From the NCBI GenBank assembly GCA_013289765.1, contig JABCZI010000002.1:124001-188000 (forward strand): a DNA stretch of 64,000 nucleotides. Direction: 5' to 3'. The translations under genes and the position numbers were made by a program. Of the stretch, positions 33,831-43,078 are shown piece after piece. Position 1 is the stretch's first letter, and each line of letters starts with the position of its first letter. Under the pieces are notes generated by a model that ran no database searches, was not told where the DNA came from, and saw nothing but the letters and a program-made list of their open reading frames with translations. This stretch comes from Acidobacteriota bacterium (GTDB lineage: Bacteria; Acidobacteriota; Terriglobia; Terriglobales; Acidobacteriaceae).

Positions 33831-35258
33831 TTAGGCCAATTCCGTCGCTGGCAAAATCTCTTCCACATCCACGATCTTTGTAGGATATTTACCGGTATAG
33901 CAAGCCGCGCAGTAAGACGTTTTTTGCCCGTCGCCGCAGGCTTTCTTGAGTCCGTCGAGAGAGAGGTAGGCGAGCGAGTCGGCCCGGATGTACTGCCGGA
34001 TCTCGTCGACCGATTTATTGGCCGCAATCAGTTGATCTTTCGAAGGCGTGTCCACGCCGTAATAGCAGGGGGAAATCGTGGGCGGGCAGGAAATGCGCAT
34101 GTGCACTTCTTTCGCACCCGCGCTGCGGATCATGCGGACGATCTTACGGCTGGTTGTGCCGCGCACAATGGAATCGTCAATCAGCACCACACGTTTGCCT
34201 TCCAGAAGCGACCGCACCGGATTTAATTTCAGCTTTACTCCGAAGTCGCGCACGCTCTGGCTGGGTTCAATGAATGTGCGCCCCACATAATGATTCCGGA
34301 TGAGTCCGAATCGGAATGGAAGACCGCTTTCGGCCGCGTATCCCACCGCAGCAGTTACACCCGAATCGGGGACGGGAACGATAAGATCCGCTTCCACCGG
34401 CGCCTCGCGCGCCAACTGCCGTCCCAACTCTTCCCGGCTGGCCTGCACCGCGCGGCCAAATACAATGCTGTCGGGGCGAGAGAAGTAAACGTGCTCGAAG
34501 ATGCAACTCGACTGCGGCGCTTCTGTCGAATAAAAACGCGAAGTGATGCCTTCCGGTCCCACCACAACCAACTCGCCAGGTTTCACATCGCGCTCGTAAG
34601 TCGCGCCGATCAGATCGAACGCGCAGGTTTCCGACGCGAAAACAATGGTGTCTCGTTTCTGCCCCTCAAGCGCCGGAATGCGCCCCATGGCAAGAGGCCT
34701 AAAGCCACGCGGATCGCGCGCCGCGATGATTCGGTCCGGACTCATCACAACCAGAGAGAATGCGCCTTCGACGCGGCGCAGCGCATCCGCAATCGCTTCC
34801 GGCAAAGTGTGCTCTCGCGACAGAGCGATTAAATGCACAATCACTTCCGTGTCGCTGTTCGTCTGAAAAATCGACCCCTGTCGTTCTAGACGGCTGCGAA
34901 CCTCCGCCGCATTAATCAGATTGCCATTATGCGCAACCGCGATGGATCCCTTATTCGACTGCACCAGAATCGGCTGCGCATTCAGCAGCGCCGAATCGCC
35001 CGCAGTCGAGTAGCGCGTATGGCCAATGGCCAGCGTGCCGCGAATCTTCGAGAGAACCTCTTCCGTAAAAATATCGGCGACGAGGCCCATGGCCTTGTGG
35101 ACGCGCGAAGTCAGGCCGTCGGAGGTGACAATACCCGCTGACTCCTGGCCGCGATGTTGCAAGGCATGCAGGCCGAGGTAAGCGAGCTTCTCCGCCTCAG
35201 GGTGGGAGAAGATTGCAACGACGCCGCATTCGTCGTGAAATTTGTCAGAAATCAGCAT
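33831..35258 (-). CDS. purF: PurF, amidophosphoribosyltransferase
   Basis: PurF catalyses the first committed step of purine synthesis, making phosphoribosylamine from PRPP and glutamine. It is 475 residues. A ten-residue propeptide (MLISDKFHDE) precedes the nucleophile Cys11 in CGVVAIFSH, as in the Bacillus-type enzyme. The glutaminase segment is LGLHALQHRGQESAG and the PRPP loop is RVVLIDDSIVRGTTS. Cys residues in MRISCPPTISPCYYG and KTSYCAACYTGKYP fit the [4Fe-4S]-binding pattern of that type. It is downstream of purL (106-base gap) on the same strand. The DNA just before the ATG is a TAGC-rich repeat rather than a Shine-Dalgarno. Confidence 0.97.
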   Translation of the reverse strand: MLISDKFHDECGVVAIFSHPEAEKLAYLGLHALQHRGQESAGIVTSDGLTSRVHKAMGLVADIFTEEVLSKIRGTLAIGHTRYSTAGDSALLNAQPILVQSNKGSIAVAHNGNLINAAEVRSRLERQGSIFQTNSDTEVIVHLIALSREHTLPEAIADALRRVEGAFSLVVMSPDRIIAARDPRGFRPLAMGRIPALEGQKRDTIVFASETCAFDLIGATYERDVKPGELVVVGPEGITSRFYSTEAPQSSCIFEHVYFSRPDSIVFGRAVQASREELGRQLAREAPVEADLIVPVPDSGVTAAVGYAAESGLPFRFGLIRNHYVGRTFIEPSQSVRDFGVKLKLNPVRSLLEGKRVVLIDDSIVRGTTSRKIVRMIRSAGAKEVHMRISCPPTISPCYYGVDTPSKDQLIAANKSVDEIRQYIRADSLAYLSLDGLKKACGDGQKTSYCAACYTGKYPTKIVDVEEILPATELA

Positions 35259-35259
35259 T

Positions 35260-35352
35260 TAGCAATTAGCCTTTTAGCTCAAGAACAAAATCTATGCGCA
35301 AAAACAACAAGTTTTCTCTGGGAACCTCCGCGGCCGTTCTCCGCGAACTCCG
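35260..35352. repeat. Repeat-rich purL-purF spacer
   Basis: Two repeat types fill the spacer: a TAGC-rich stretch at 35260-35280 (TTTAGCAATTAGCCTTTTAG) touching the purF start, and a CCGCG-rich stretch at 35310-35352 with near-direct repeats of CTCCGCG. Both have the look of dispersed intergenic repeats; the first resembles the arms at 1891-2010. Confidence 0.55.
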
Positions 35353-35364
35353 CGATTCCAAGAT

Positions 35365-37701
35365 CTAATCCGCCGCCATTAGCTCGGGATCGGTCCGCAA
35401 AGCTGCTTCCAAAGCGCTCTCATAAGCGGACTTCAAATCTGAAACCGAAGCTGAAACCACAGCCTTCCCATCAAGTGAAATTTCCAACTGATCTGCAATC
35501 GTCTCGCCGAGCACATCGGCAGCTATACCGTACTGTTCCGCTGCTTGTTGGATTCGCGAAACGTTCGCCGGGTCGCAGGAGATCAAAATTCGGCTCGCAT
35601 CCTCCCCAAACAGCACGAACTCCGCCGGAAGCCCGTTCGACACTAGATTCACTCGCGCACCAAGCCCATTGGCAAAGGCTTTCTCTGCCAGCGCCACGCC
35701 TAGCCCGCCATCCGCGCAATCGTGCACAGAATCTACCAATCCCTGCTGAATGATTTGGATTACCGATTTCTGCAGGGCGGCCTCTTTCTCCAGATCAAGC
35801 TCCGGAGGATACCCCCATACCGAGCCCAGAATTTCCTTTGCGTATTCCGACGACCCGAACTCACTCTCTACATCGTTGATATCGGCAGCTTCGCCGGCGC
35901 GCAATAGCACGATCGTGCGTTCCGCGGCAGCGAAAGGCATCTTCGCGGTCTTTCGCACATCATCAATAATTCCCACAACTCCAAGCACCGGCGTGGGATA
36001 AATCCCCTCACCCAGCGTTTCGTTGTAGAAGCTCACGTTGCCGCCGGTGATAGGGATCTCCAATTCTTCGCAAGCTTTGGTAATGCCATCGATGGTTTGC
36101 GAGAACTGCCACATAATGTGCGGCTTCTCGGGATTGCCGAAATTCAGGCAGTTCGTAGCACCCACCGGAGTCGCCCCTGAACAGGCAACTTTGCGCGCAG
36201 CCTCGGCCACCGCGTGCATCGCGCCGAGCCGCGGGTCGAGATAACACCAGCGTCCGTTGCCATCGAGCGCCATCGCCAGACCGCGTTGCGAACCCTTGAT
36301 CCGGATCACTCCAGCATCGCCCGCTCCCGGTGCTTCAACCGTGTTGGTCTGCACCATGTGATCGTACTGCTGCCAAACCCAGCGCTTGCCGCAAATGTTC
36401 GGGCTCGCCAGAAGCTGCTTCAAACTTTGAGTAAGGTTGCCGCCGTCAAGCGTAATGTGCGCAGGAATTTCTCGCGGTACCGGCGGCTCCCACCGCGCCA
36501 GCGGACGTTTGTACACCGGGGCGTCATCGGTCAAAGCCTGATTCGGAATTTCAGCGACCACTTCCCCATGCTGCAGCACACGCAATTTGTTGGCGGAAAT
36601 AACTTTGCCCACTTCTGCTGCGTCGAGTCCCCACTTTTCAAAGACGCGAAAGATTTCTTGCTCTCGGCCTTTCTCCGCCACCAGCAGCATGCGCTCCTGC
36701 GACTCGCTCAACATGATTTCGTAAGCGGACATCGCAGTCTCGCGCTGCGGCACTCGATCCAGTTCAATCTCAATTCCCACGCCGCCGCGCCCGCCCATCT
36801 CGCAAGTGGAACACGTCAATCCCGCTGCCCCCATATCCTGAATGCCGACAATTGCTCCGGTCTGCATGGCCTCAAGACAAGCTTCGAGCAGCAACTTTTC
36901 AAGGAATGGATCGCCCACTTGCACATTGGGACGCTTCGCCTCTGACGCTTCGCTGAATTCTTCGCTGGCCATGGTCGCGCCGTGAATGCCGTCGCGCCCG
37001 GTCTTTGCGCCAACGTAAATCACCGGGTTCCCTTCACCGGCTGCCCGCGCGTAGAAAATTTCATCCTTGCGAACCAGGCCCATGGCGAACGCATTCACCA
37101 GCGGGTTGCCGGAGTAGCAAGGCTCGAACTTCGTCTCGCCGCCCAGGTTCGGGACGCCGAAACAGTTGCCGTAGGAAGCCACGCCGCTGACCACGCCCTC
37201 GAGAATGGAGTGATTTTTGTGAATATCTTTCTGATCACTGCCGAGCTGATCACTGCCGCTAGCGGCTGTCCCCGCAGGCGCGGTGATAGGCCCAAACCTC
37301 AGCGAATCCATTACCGCAACCGGCCTCGCACCCATAGTGAAAATATCGCGCAAGATTCCGCCAACGCCCGTGGTTGCGCCCTGAAAAGGCTCAATAAACG
37401 AGGGGTGATTGTGCGATTCGATCTTGAACGCGCAGGCCCATCCCTCGCCGATATCGATGATGCCTGCGTTCTCTCCGGGCCCTTGCAGCACGCGTTTGCT
37501 GCGCGTGGGCAGCCGCTTCAGGTGTACGCGCGAAGACTTGTAAGAACAATGCTCGCTCCACATCACGCTGAAGATGCCGAGTTCAGTGAGCGTGGGCTCA
37601 CGATCGCCGAGAAGACGCTTGATTTTTTCGTATTCCTCGGAACTGAGCCCGTGCTGCCGGAGCGCGTCCGGAGAAAAGGCAGGAGTCGCAGTCGTGGTCA
37701 T
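35365..37701 (-). CDS. purL: PurL, phosphoribosylformylglycinamidine synthase large subunit
   Basis: PurL makes FGAM from FGAR with ammonia and ATP, in complex with PurQ and PurS. At 778 residues it is somewhat longer than the typical ~740 of the small PurL type. Family blocks are [79 protein letters not shown] and [15 protein letters not shown] variable insertion at about 137-157 ([20 protein letters not shown]) contains a tandem GSDQ duplication from a repeat-rich DNA stretch. No purQ or purS lies next to it; they must be elsewhere. It precedes purF and is divergent from selB. Confidence 0.97.
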   Translation of the reverse strand: MTTTATPAFSPDALRQHGLSSEEYEKIKRLLGDREPTLTELGIFSVMWSEHCSYKSSRVHLKRLPTRSKRVLQGPGENAGIIDIGEGWACAFKIESHNHPSFIEPFQGATTGVGGILRDIFTMGARPVAVMDSLRFGPITAPAGTAASGSDQLGSDQKDIHKNHSILEGVVSGVASYGNCFGVPNLGGETKFEPCYSGNPLVNAFAMGLVRKDEIFYARAAGEGNPVIYVGAKTGRDGIHGATMASEEFSEASEAKRPNVQVGDPFLEKLLLEACLEAMQTGAIVGIQDMGAAGLTCSTCEMGGRGGVGIEIELDRVPQRETAMSAYEIMLSESQERMLLVAEKGREQEIFRVFEKWGLDAAEVGKVISANKLRVLQHGEVVAEIPNQALTDDAPVYKRPLARWEPPVPREIPAHITLDGGNLTQSLKQLLASPNICGKRWVWQQYDHMVQTNTVEAPGAGDAGVIRIKGSQRGLAMALDGNGRWCYLDPRLGAMHAVAEAARKVACSGATPVGATNCLNFGNPEKPHIMWQFSQTIDGITKACEELEIPITGGNVSFYNETLGEGIYPTPVLGVVGIIDDVRKTAKMPFAAAERTIVLLRAGEAADINDVESEFGSSEYAKEILGSVWGYPPELDLEKEAALQKSVIQIIQQGLVDSVHDCADGGLGVALAEKAFANGLGARVNLVSNGLPAEFVLFGEDASRILISCDPANVSRIQQAAEQYGIAADVLGETIADQLEISLDGKAVVSASVSDLKSAYESALEAALRTDPELMAAD
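37231..37291. repeat. Tandem 15-mer plus palindrome in frame inside purL
   Basis: CTGATCACTGCCG occurs at 37231-37243 and again at 37246-37258, followed by GCCGCTAGCGGC and a CCCCGCAGGCG stretch of repeat character. On the coding strand it gives two GSDQ units and an APAGTAAS linker. Confidence 0.75.
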
Positions 37702-37797
37702 GGGGAACCTCTATTGTCGCATCTAGCGGGGCTGCTGGGTAGCGGATTTATCGTTCCCATCCCCCGCCTTTTCAAGCCCCATGCTCTTTCCGGTAAG

Positions 37798-39771
37798 ATG
37801 ACCGTCCAGATGAAATCCATCATCGTTGGAACCGCGGGCCATATTGACCACGGCAAGACTTCGCTGGTAAAGGCGCTAACCGGTATCGACGCCGACCGTC
37901 TTGAGGAAGAAAAACGGCGCGGCATCACCATCGATCTCGGATTCGCGCACATGGACTTGCCTGCTTCCAACGGCGAAACCTTGCGGCTCGGCTTTGTCGA
38001 TGTCCCTGGGCACGAGCGTTTTGTGCGCAACATGCTGGCTGGAGTTGGTGGCATTGATCTTGTACTGCTGGTGATTGCAGCCGACGAGGCCATCAAGCCG
38101 CAGACGCGCGAGCACTTCGACATTCTGCAACTCCTTGGCGTGCAGCGCGGAATCACCGTGCTCACCAAATCCGATGCTGTCGATGCGGAAACCCTCGACG
38201 TGGTGCGGTTGGAAGTGGAAGAGTTCCTGCGCGGCACATTTCTGGAACCGCCGAGATCGCCAATTATTGCTGTGAGTTCGCTGAGCGGCGCAGGATTGGA
38301 CGATCTGAACCACGCCCTGATTTCCGCCGCCTCCGGAGTGCAACCCCGTGATTCCGGTGCTCTCGCTCGCCTCCCAATTGACCGCGTCTTCACGATGAAA
38401 GGTTTCGGCACCGTGCTCACCGGAACGCTGGTCGCCGGAACCATTCATCGCGAAGACGAACTCGAAGTTCTCCCAGGCGGACAGCGGGTCCGCATTCGTG
38501 GAGTGCAAGTACACGGCGAAGCTGCGGGTGCGGCCATCGCCGGACAACGGACTGCCGTGAACCTGGCGGGCGCGAGTACCGAAGACCTGGCACGGGGAAT
38601 GACGCTTGTGCCTCCGAAAACATACGAGTCGACACAGCGGGCGGATGTTCAACTGCGACTGTCGGCTTCCGCGCCGCGCGCTTTGAAGAATCGCGCCCGC
38701 GTGCATTTCCATTCGTACACCATGGAGACTGTTGCCGAAGTCGTGCTGCACACGCGGAGCGAATCGGATCCCGCGCCAGCACAACCGGCAACCGCTGCTT
38801 CCTCAGAAAAAATCGGTCCCTCGCTGCTGTTGCCCGCCAACGAGGCATTTGCGCGCCTCAAGCTGCCGCAGCCAGCCTTTCTTCTTCCCGGCGACCGCTT
38901 CATCATTCGACAATTTTCGCCGGTCGTCACCATCGGCGGCGGAGTCGTTCTGGACGCAACCCCGATCCCGCGCATGGCACACCTCAGCGATTATCTAACC
39001 GTTCTCGCAGGGGCCGATGCGGAAGCAATCCTAAAGGCGCGGGTCGCACGGCGTCACCAACAAGGCATTTCGGTCTCCAGCCTCGTCGCCGAAACGGGTT
39101 GGGCCAGGAGTGTAATCGAAACTCAACTAGCCGAGGCCGTAAAGAGGGGCGACGTGGTGCGCTCCGCTGAACTATACCTGCATGGGCCAGCGCTCGATGC
39201 GCTGAAACTGCGCATCCTGAGCGCGGCCGCGAACTTTCACAAATCCAATCCATTGGTGGGCGGAATCAGCAAAGAAGAGCTGCGTGCTCAAGTCGAAATC
39301 ACGCCGCAAGTCTTCGAGACGGTCGCAGCCCTTCTGGCGCGTGATAAGAAGCTCGAAGTCCTCGGAGATCTGGTGCGCCTGCCGGGACACGGCGTCGTGA
39401 TGAAGGATGAAGAGGCTGAATCGAAAAAACAAATTGAGGAGGCCTTTTCCTCAGCCGGACTGAAAGTTCCTGCCCTGAAAGAAGTCCTTGCCGGCCTGAA
39501 GGTCGACAGGATCCGGGCGCAAAAAATTGTTACGCTGCTTCTGCGCGACAGAGTACTGATCAAAGTTTCCGACGAGCTGGTTTTTCACCGCAGCGCTCTC
39601 GATGAATTGCGGCGCCAGATGGCCGCATACAAAACAAAATCCAGGAAGATCGATGTCGCGAATTTCAAAGAACTGACTGGAATCAGCCGAAAATATGCAA
39701 TCCCCCTGCTCGAATATCTGGATCGCGAGCGGGTGACGAGGCGCGTGGCAGATGCAAGAGAGATCTTATAA
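37798..39771 (+). CDS. selB: SelB, selenocysteine-specific translation elongation factor
   Basis: SelB delivers Sec-tRNA to UGA codons that carry a SECIS element. From the ATG at 37798 (37810 is also possible) it is 657 residues. The GTPase domain has [19 protein letters not shown] (G1), [11 protein letters not shown] (G2), [16 protein letters not shown] (G3) and LTKSDAVD (G4). [20 protein letters not shown] begins domain II. The C-terminal ~260 residues are tandem winged helices for SECIS binding, e.g. [20 protein letters not shown]. The open frame extends far upstream over purL, but that part is antisense. No selA, selD or tRNA-Sec is visible in the window. Confidence 0.95.
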   Translation: MTVQMKSIIVGTAGHIDHGKTSLVKALTGIDADRLEEEKRRGITIDLGFAHMDLPASNGETLRLGFVDVPGHERFVRNMLAGVGGIDLVLLVIAADEAIKPQTREHFDILQLLGVQRGITVLTKSDAVDAETLDVVRLEVEEFLRGTFLEPPRSPIIAVSSLSGAGLDDLNHALISAASGVQPRDSGALARLPIDRVFTMKGFGTVLTGTLVAGTIHREDELEVLPGGQRVRIRGVQVHGEAAGAAIAGQRTAVNLAGASTEDLARGMTLVPPKTYESTQRADVQLRLSASAPRALKNRARVHFHSYTMETVAEVVLHTRSESDPAPAQPATAASSEKIGPSLLLPANEAFARLKLPQPAFLLPGDRFIIRQFSPVVTIGGGVVLDATPIPRMAHLSDYLTVLAGADAEAILKARVARRHQQGISVSSLVAETGWARSVIETQLAEAVKRGDVVRSAELYLHGPALDALKLRILSAAANFHKSNPLVGGISKEELRAQVEITPQVFETVAALLARDKKLEVLGDLVRLPGHGVVMKDEEAESKKQIEEAFSSAGLKVPALKEVLAGLKVDRIRAQKIVTLLLRDRVLIKVSDELVFHRSALDELRRQMAAYKTKSRKIDVANFKELTGISRKYAIPLLEYLDRERVTRRVADAREIL

Positions 39772-39772
39772 A

Positions 39773-39815
39773 TGTTGGGTTATCCGTGAATGTCCGCGAA
39801 AATCCGTGGCCGCTT
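39773..39815. repeat. Dispersed-type intergenic repeat after selB
   Basis: The stretch contains near-repeats of ATCCGTG, GTCCGCG and ATCCGTGG in short succession (TTATCCGTGAATGTCCGCGA and following). It fills the gap between selB and the convergent AhpD-like gene. The pattern matches widespread short intergenic repeats, judged by eye only. Confidence 0.5.
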
Positions 39816-40342
39816 TACAGTTTTTCTTCCGGAAATTCCAATTCCAAGCCCAACGGATCAGTCACGCGGTTCGTCAGATTAGCGAGACCGGCAAGCATGT
39901 GTATGTCGACGATCTCGGGCTCGGAAAAGTTTTTCTTTAACTCGTCGAAATCCGCTTCCGTGATTTCGTGCGGGGCGCGCGTCAGCTTTTCCACGTAGGT
40001 AAGCGCCGACTGCTCCTTCGCTCCAAAGCGCGAATAATTCCCCACCTTCAGCGCCGCCAAGTCTTCAGCAGTTAGGCCCACCCGCTTCGACGAGGCAACG
40101 TGGTGCTGCGTGCAGTAGCGGCATCCGTTAATTAAAGAGACCCGAAGGTAGATGAGTTCGTACAGCTTGCGATCGAGCGAACGTCCCACACTGGCGTAGA
40201 AGCTTAGAAAATTCTTAAGTAAGTCGGGACGATGGGCAAGAGCTTTCTGCACATTGCCCGGCTTGCCGCGAAGCGTTTTCTCGTAGATCTCTTTGACTTC
40301 CGGGTTTGCTTCTTCCGCGTTAATCAGGCTAATGCGCGCCAT
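39815..40342 (-). CDS. Carboxymuconolactone decarboxylase/AhpD-like family protein
   Basis: A 175-residue alkylhydroperoxidase-like protein. The AhpD-type redox site is C74-x2-C77-x3-H81 in INGCRYCTQHH, with the proton-relay Glu in KLYELIYLRVSLIN. ALTYVEKLTRAPHEITEADF and MLAGLANLTNRVTDPLGLEL are typical of this subfamily. A peroxidase role is inferred from the CxxCxxxH motif. The ATG at 40342 has TGGAGAA 6 bases upstream and starts the domain at MARISLINAEEANPEV; the longer upstream frame has no family similarity. It is divergent from the DUF4440-like gene. Confidence 0.9.
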   Translation of the reverse strand: MARISLINAEEANPEVKEIYEKTLRGKPGNVQKALAHRPDLLKNFLSFYASVGRSLDRKLYELIYLRVSLINGCRYCTQHHVASSKRVGLTAEDLAALKVGNYSRFGAKEQSALTYVEKLTRAPHEITEADFDELKKNFSEPEIVDIHMLAGLANLTNRVTDPLGLELEFPEEKL

Positions 40343-40460
40343 CGAATTCTCCAGAAATGCAGCGGACCTTCTGATCTTTATCATCTCAGATCGGCAGCTT
40401 TTGCGCAGAGCCTCAAGGAAAGAAAATTTTCCGCCGATATATCTATCGAAAGCTGGATTT

Positions 40461-40904
40461 ATGAAAGAGATAGGCTTTGTTGTGATGGCTTGTTTCGCAT
40501 TGGTATTCGCGGCTGCGCAGAACCGCGCCGACAGCGACCCCGTGACCAAGGTTCTTGCCTTAGAGAACGTATGGAATCAGGCCGAAGCGCGAAAAGATAC
40601 CAAAGCAATGGATGCGCTGCTCGACAATGCTCTGGTCTATGTCGATTATGACGGAAGCTTCCAGACCAAAGCGGAGTTTCTGTCGCGCGTGAAATCGGCG
40701 GCCTCGCAGCCGCAGCAGGAAATTACTGAATCCGTAACCGGCCATATGTTTGGCGGCACCGTCATTGTTACCGGACTCTACCGTGCGAAGGGGATGGAGA
40801 ATGGCAAGTCGTATGTGCGGCGCGGGCGCTTCGTCGACACCTGGACGCTGAAAGCTGGAAGCTGGGTGTGCGTCGCCAGCCAGGCGACTCCCATTGCGCA
40901 TTGA
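40461..40904 (+). CDS. Exported SnoaL/DUF4440-like (NTF2-fold) protein
   Basis: A 147-residue protein. A signal-peptide-like N-terminus (MKEIGFVVMACFALVFAAAQ) is followed by an NTF2-like domain: VLALENVWNQAEARKDTKAM, DALLDNALVYVDYDGSFQTK, AEFLSRVKS, then GLYRAKGMENGKSYVRRGRF and DTWTLKAGSWVCVASQATPI. This is the DUF4440/SnoaL-3 pattern. Family members range from cyclases and isomerases to binding proteins, so no reaction is assigned. The ATG at 40461 begins exactly at the signal sequence; longer frames upstream run into the divergent gene. Confidence 0.85.
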   Translation: MKEIGFVVMACFALVFAAAQNRADSDPVTKVLALENVWNQAEARKDTKAMDALLDNALVYVDYDGSFQTKAEFLSRVKSAASQPQQEITESVTGHMFGGTVIVTGLYRAKGMENGKSYVRRGRFVDTWTLKAGSWVCVASQATPIAH

Positions 40905-41008
40905 ATGATTAAATAGTTTAGCGAAGCCAGACGCATTCGGACTAAATACCCTTTTATCTCCCCAGCACCCAGTCCGTCCCCACTGCTACTGATGTATTCT
41001 TCCTGCTA

Positions 41009-41488
41009 ATGCTTCTGATTCGTCCCGCAACCATCAACGACGTATCTTTGCTTCGAGCGATGATCCGCGAACTGGCGGAGTTTGAGCGCGCGCTGAATCT
41101 ATGCGTAATTGAAGAGGCGGACTTAACTCGCGATGGCTTTACGGCGAACCCAAAATTCCGCACGCTGATCGCCGATTGGCATGGGCAGCCAGCGGGTTAT
41201 GCTCTTTTCTTCGGCTATTATTCCTCGTGGACTGGACCAGGATTGTTTCTGGAGGATCTGTTCGTCCGGGAGCAGTTTCGCGACAGGGGAATTGGGAAGT
41301 CATTACTCGCATCCGTCGCGCGCATCGCGCTTCAGGAACATTGTTACGGTGTGCACTGGGAAGTGCTCGATTGGAATGAAAAAGCGATCCAGATGTACAA
41401 GGCTTTAGGGGCGACGTTTCGCGATGAATGGCGGACGGTCGTGCTGACCGACGACGCGCTCCGGCGGCTGGCCGAAAAAGCATTGTGA
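41009..41488 (+). CDS. GNAT-family N-acetyltransferase, SSAT/diamine-like
   Basis: A 159-residue acetyltransferase. RPATINDVSLLRAMIRELAE, then FERALNLCVIEEADL, and ALFFGYYSSWTGPGLFLEDL, then FVREQFRDRGIGKSLLASVA, carry the acetyl-CoA motif RDRGIG. GVHWEVLDWNEKAIQMYKAL is at the C-terminus. The arrangement FGYYSSWTGPGLFLEDLFV resembles spermidine/thialysine acetyltransferases, so a small polyamine or amine substrate is likely but unproven. It lies 45 bases upstream of trmFO on the same strand and may be co-transcribed with it. Confidence 0.9.
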   Translation: MLLIRPATINDVSLLRAMIRELAEFERALNLCVIEEADLTRDGFTANPKFRTLIADWHGQPAGYALFFGYYSSWTGPGLFLEDLFVREQFRDRGIGKSLLASVARIALQEHCYGVHWEVLDWNEKAIQMYKALGATFRDEWRTVVLTDDALRRLAEKAL

Positions 41489-41532
41489 TGGCGGGAGTCG
41501 GTTCGAGTCGAAAATCATAGGTTCGTAAAATC

Positions 41533-42939
41533 ATGGCAAGAGCTGCGGTAAGAGTTATCGGGGCGGGGCTGGCGGGATCGGAAGCTGCGTGGCAGTGCGC
41601 TCAGCGCGGCCTGGACGTCGATCTGTTCGAGATGCGGCCGGTACAATCCACGCCCGCTCATCAGACGACGGACTTCGCCGAACTGGTCTGCTCGAATTCT
41701 CTGAAGTCGGATAGTGAGAACACTGCTCCGTGGTTATTGAAAGAAGAAATGCGGAGAGCCGGATCTCAGTTGCTCCAAATTGCGCGCCAGTGTGCCGTTC
41801 CCGCCGGGCATGCGTTGGCAGTGGATCGGGTCGCCTTTGCCGCAAAGGTAACCGAGGCTATTTCGCGCGAGCCGCGGATCACAGTGCACCGCGAAGAAGT
41901 CACGCGCATCGACGAAGCCGGAGATCATATCACTGTCATCGCTACCGGCCCTCTGACTTCGGAACCGCTGGCGCAGGAAATAGCGCGGCTGAGCGCGAAA
42001 TCTGAAGAATTGACAACACGGGACGCAAGTCGCCTCCTCACGCACGACGCCGGCCCTGCTCCCACCAGTCCCCATCTTTATTTTTACGATTCAATCAGTC
42101 CGATCGTAGAGGCGGATTCTATCGACATGTCGCGCGTCTACATGGCGGCGCGCTATGACAAAGGCTCCGCGGATTACATCAACTGTCCGATGTCGCCGGA
42201 TGAGTACGCCCGCTTCTACGATGCACTGCTCGCCGCACAGTCGGTCGAAGAGCGTGATTGGGAGAAGCTGAATTACTTCGAAAGCTGCTTGCCCATCGAA
42301 GAGATTGCGCGGCGCGGCCGTGACACTCTGCGCTTTGGACCGATGAAGCCGGTAGGTTTAATTAATCCTCGCACCGGGCGGATGCCTTACGCGGTGGTGC
42401 AACTGCGCCAGGAAAATCTGCGAGCGGATTCCTACAATCTGGTGGGATTCCAGAATCATTTGAAGTTTGGCGAGCAGGCACGCGTTCTACGGCTGATTCC
42501 GGGGCTCGAGAACGCACGCTTTCTGCGCTACGGACAAATTCATCGCAACACCTACATCAACAGCCCAACGCTGCTGCGGCCAACTCTGCAGATGAAAGTT
42601 CATCCCCGAGTATTGTTTGCGGGTCAAATTTGCGGCGTCGAAGGCTATGTGGAATCAATTGCCACCGGCTTGATGGCCGGTATGCACGCCGCCGCTTTAG
42701 CCAGTTCAGATGATCCGGTGCCGCCGCCCCGAGCCTCGGCATTCGGTTCACTCACGCACTACGTCACGCATGCCGACGCGAAGCAGTTTCAACCGGCGAA
42801 CATCACCTTCGATCTGCTGCCCCCGCTCGAAAAAAAGATCCGCGACCGCAAAGAACGCCATCGCCTGCAGTGCGAACTCGCTCTCCATGAATTTGAGAAA
42901 TGGATCAAAAATGCCGTCGTGACTTCAGTAAGCGGCTGA
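41533..42939 (+). CDS. trmFO: TrmFO, folate/FAD-dependent tRNA (uracil-54-C5)-methyltransferase
   Basis: TrmFO makes ribothymidine at tRNA position 54 using methylene-tetrahydrofolate and FAD. The 468 residues fit the family. The FAD-binding GxGxxG variant is RVIGAGLAGSEAAWQCAQRG at the start. FEMRPVQSTPAHQTTDFAEL, then VCSNSLKSD, is the most diagnostic block. LYFYDSISPIVEADSIDMSR, YINCPMSPDEYARFYDALL, RFGPMKPVGLINPRTGR and FAGQICGVEGYVESIATGLM all match. In folate metabolism it parallels the ThyX-like protein elsewhere in the window, as both are flavin- and folate-dependent methyl donors. Confidence 0.97.
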   Translation: MARAAVRVIGAGLAGSEAAWQCAQRGLDVDLFEMRPVQSTPAHQTTDFAELVCSNSLKSDSENTAPWLLKEEMRRAGSQLLQIARQCAVPAGHALAVDRVAFAAKVTEAISREPRITVHREEVTRIDEAGDHITVIATGPLTSEPLAQEIARLSAKSEELTTRDASRLLTHDAGPAPTSPHLYFYDSISPIVEADSIDMSRVYMAARYDKGSADYINCPMSPDEYARFYDALLAAQSVEERDWEKLNYFESCLPIEEIARRGRDTLRFGPMKPVGLINPRTGRMPYAVVQLRQENLRADSYNLVGFQNHLKFGEQARVLRLIPGLENARFLRYGQIHRNTYINSPTLLRPTLQMKVHPRVLFAGQICGVEGYVESIATGLMAGMHAAALASSDDPVPPPRASAFGSLTHYVTHADAKQFQPANITFDLLPPLEKKIRDRKERHRLQCELALHEFEKWIKNAVVTSVSG

Positions 42940-43078
42940 ACCGTACCACCTCTTCCCAACCGTGCTCGACACCCGAATCTTCCCTGAACAAAATCCCCCA
43001 AGTATCCGTATCTAAAGCAGGACGAAACCGGCGTCACGCTTACTTTCCGGAGCCAGTCTCGTCCAAACAAGAACTGCT

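Noticed and set aside
36982..37797. Long open frame upstream of selB, continuous with it
   Set aside because: It is antisense to purL, has no family similarity, and SelB homology begins exactly at [20 protein letters not shown]; treated as a shadow of purL.
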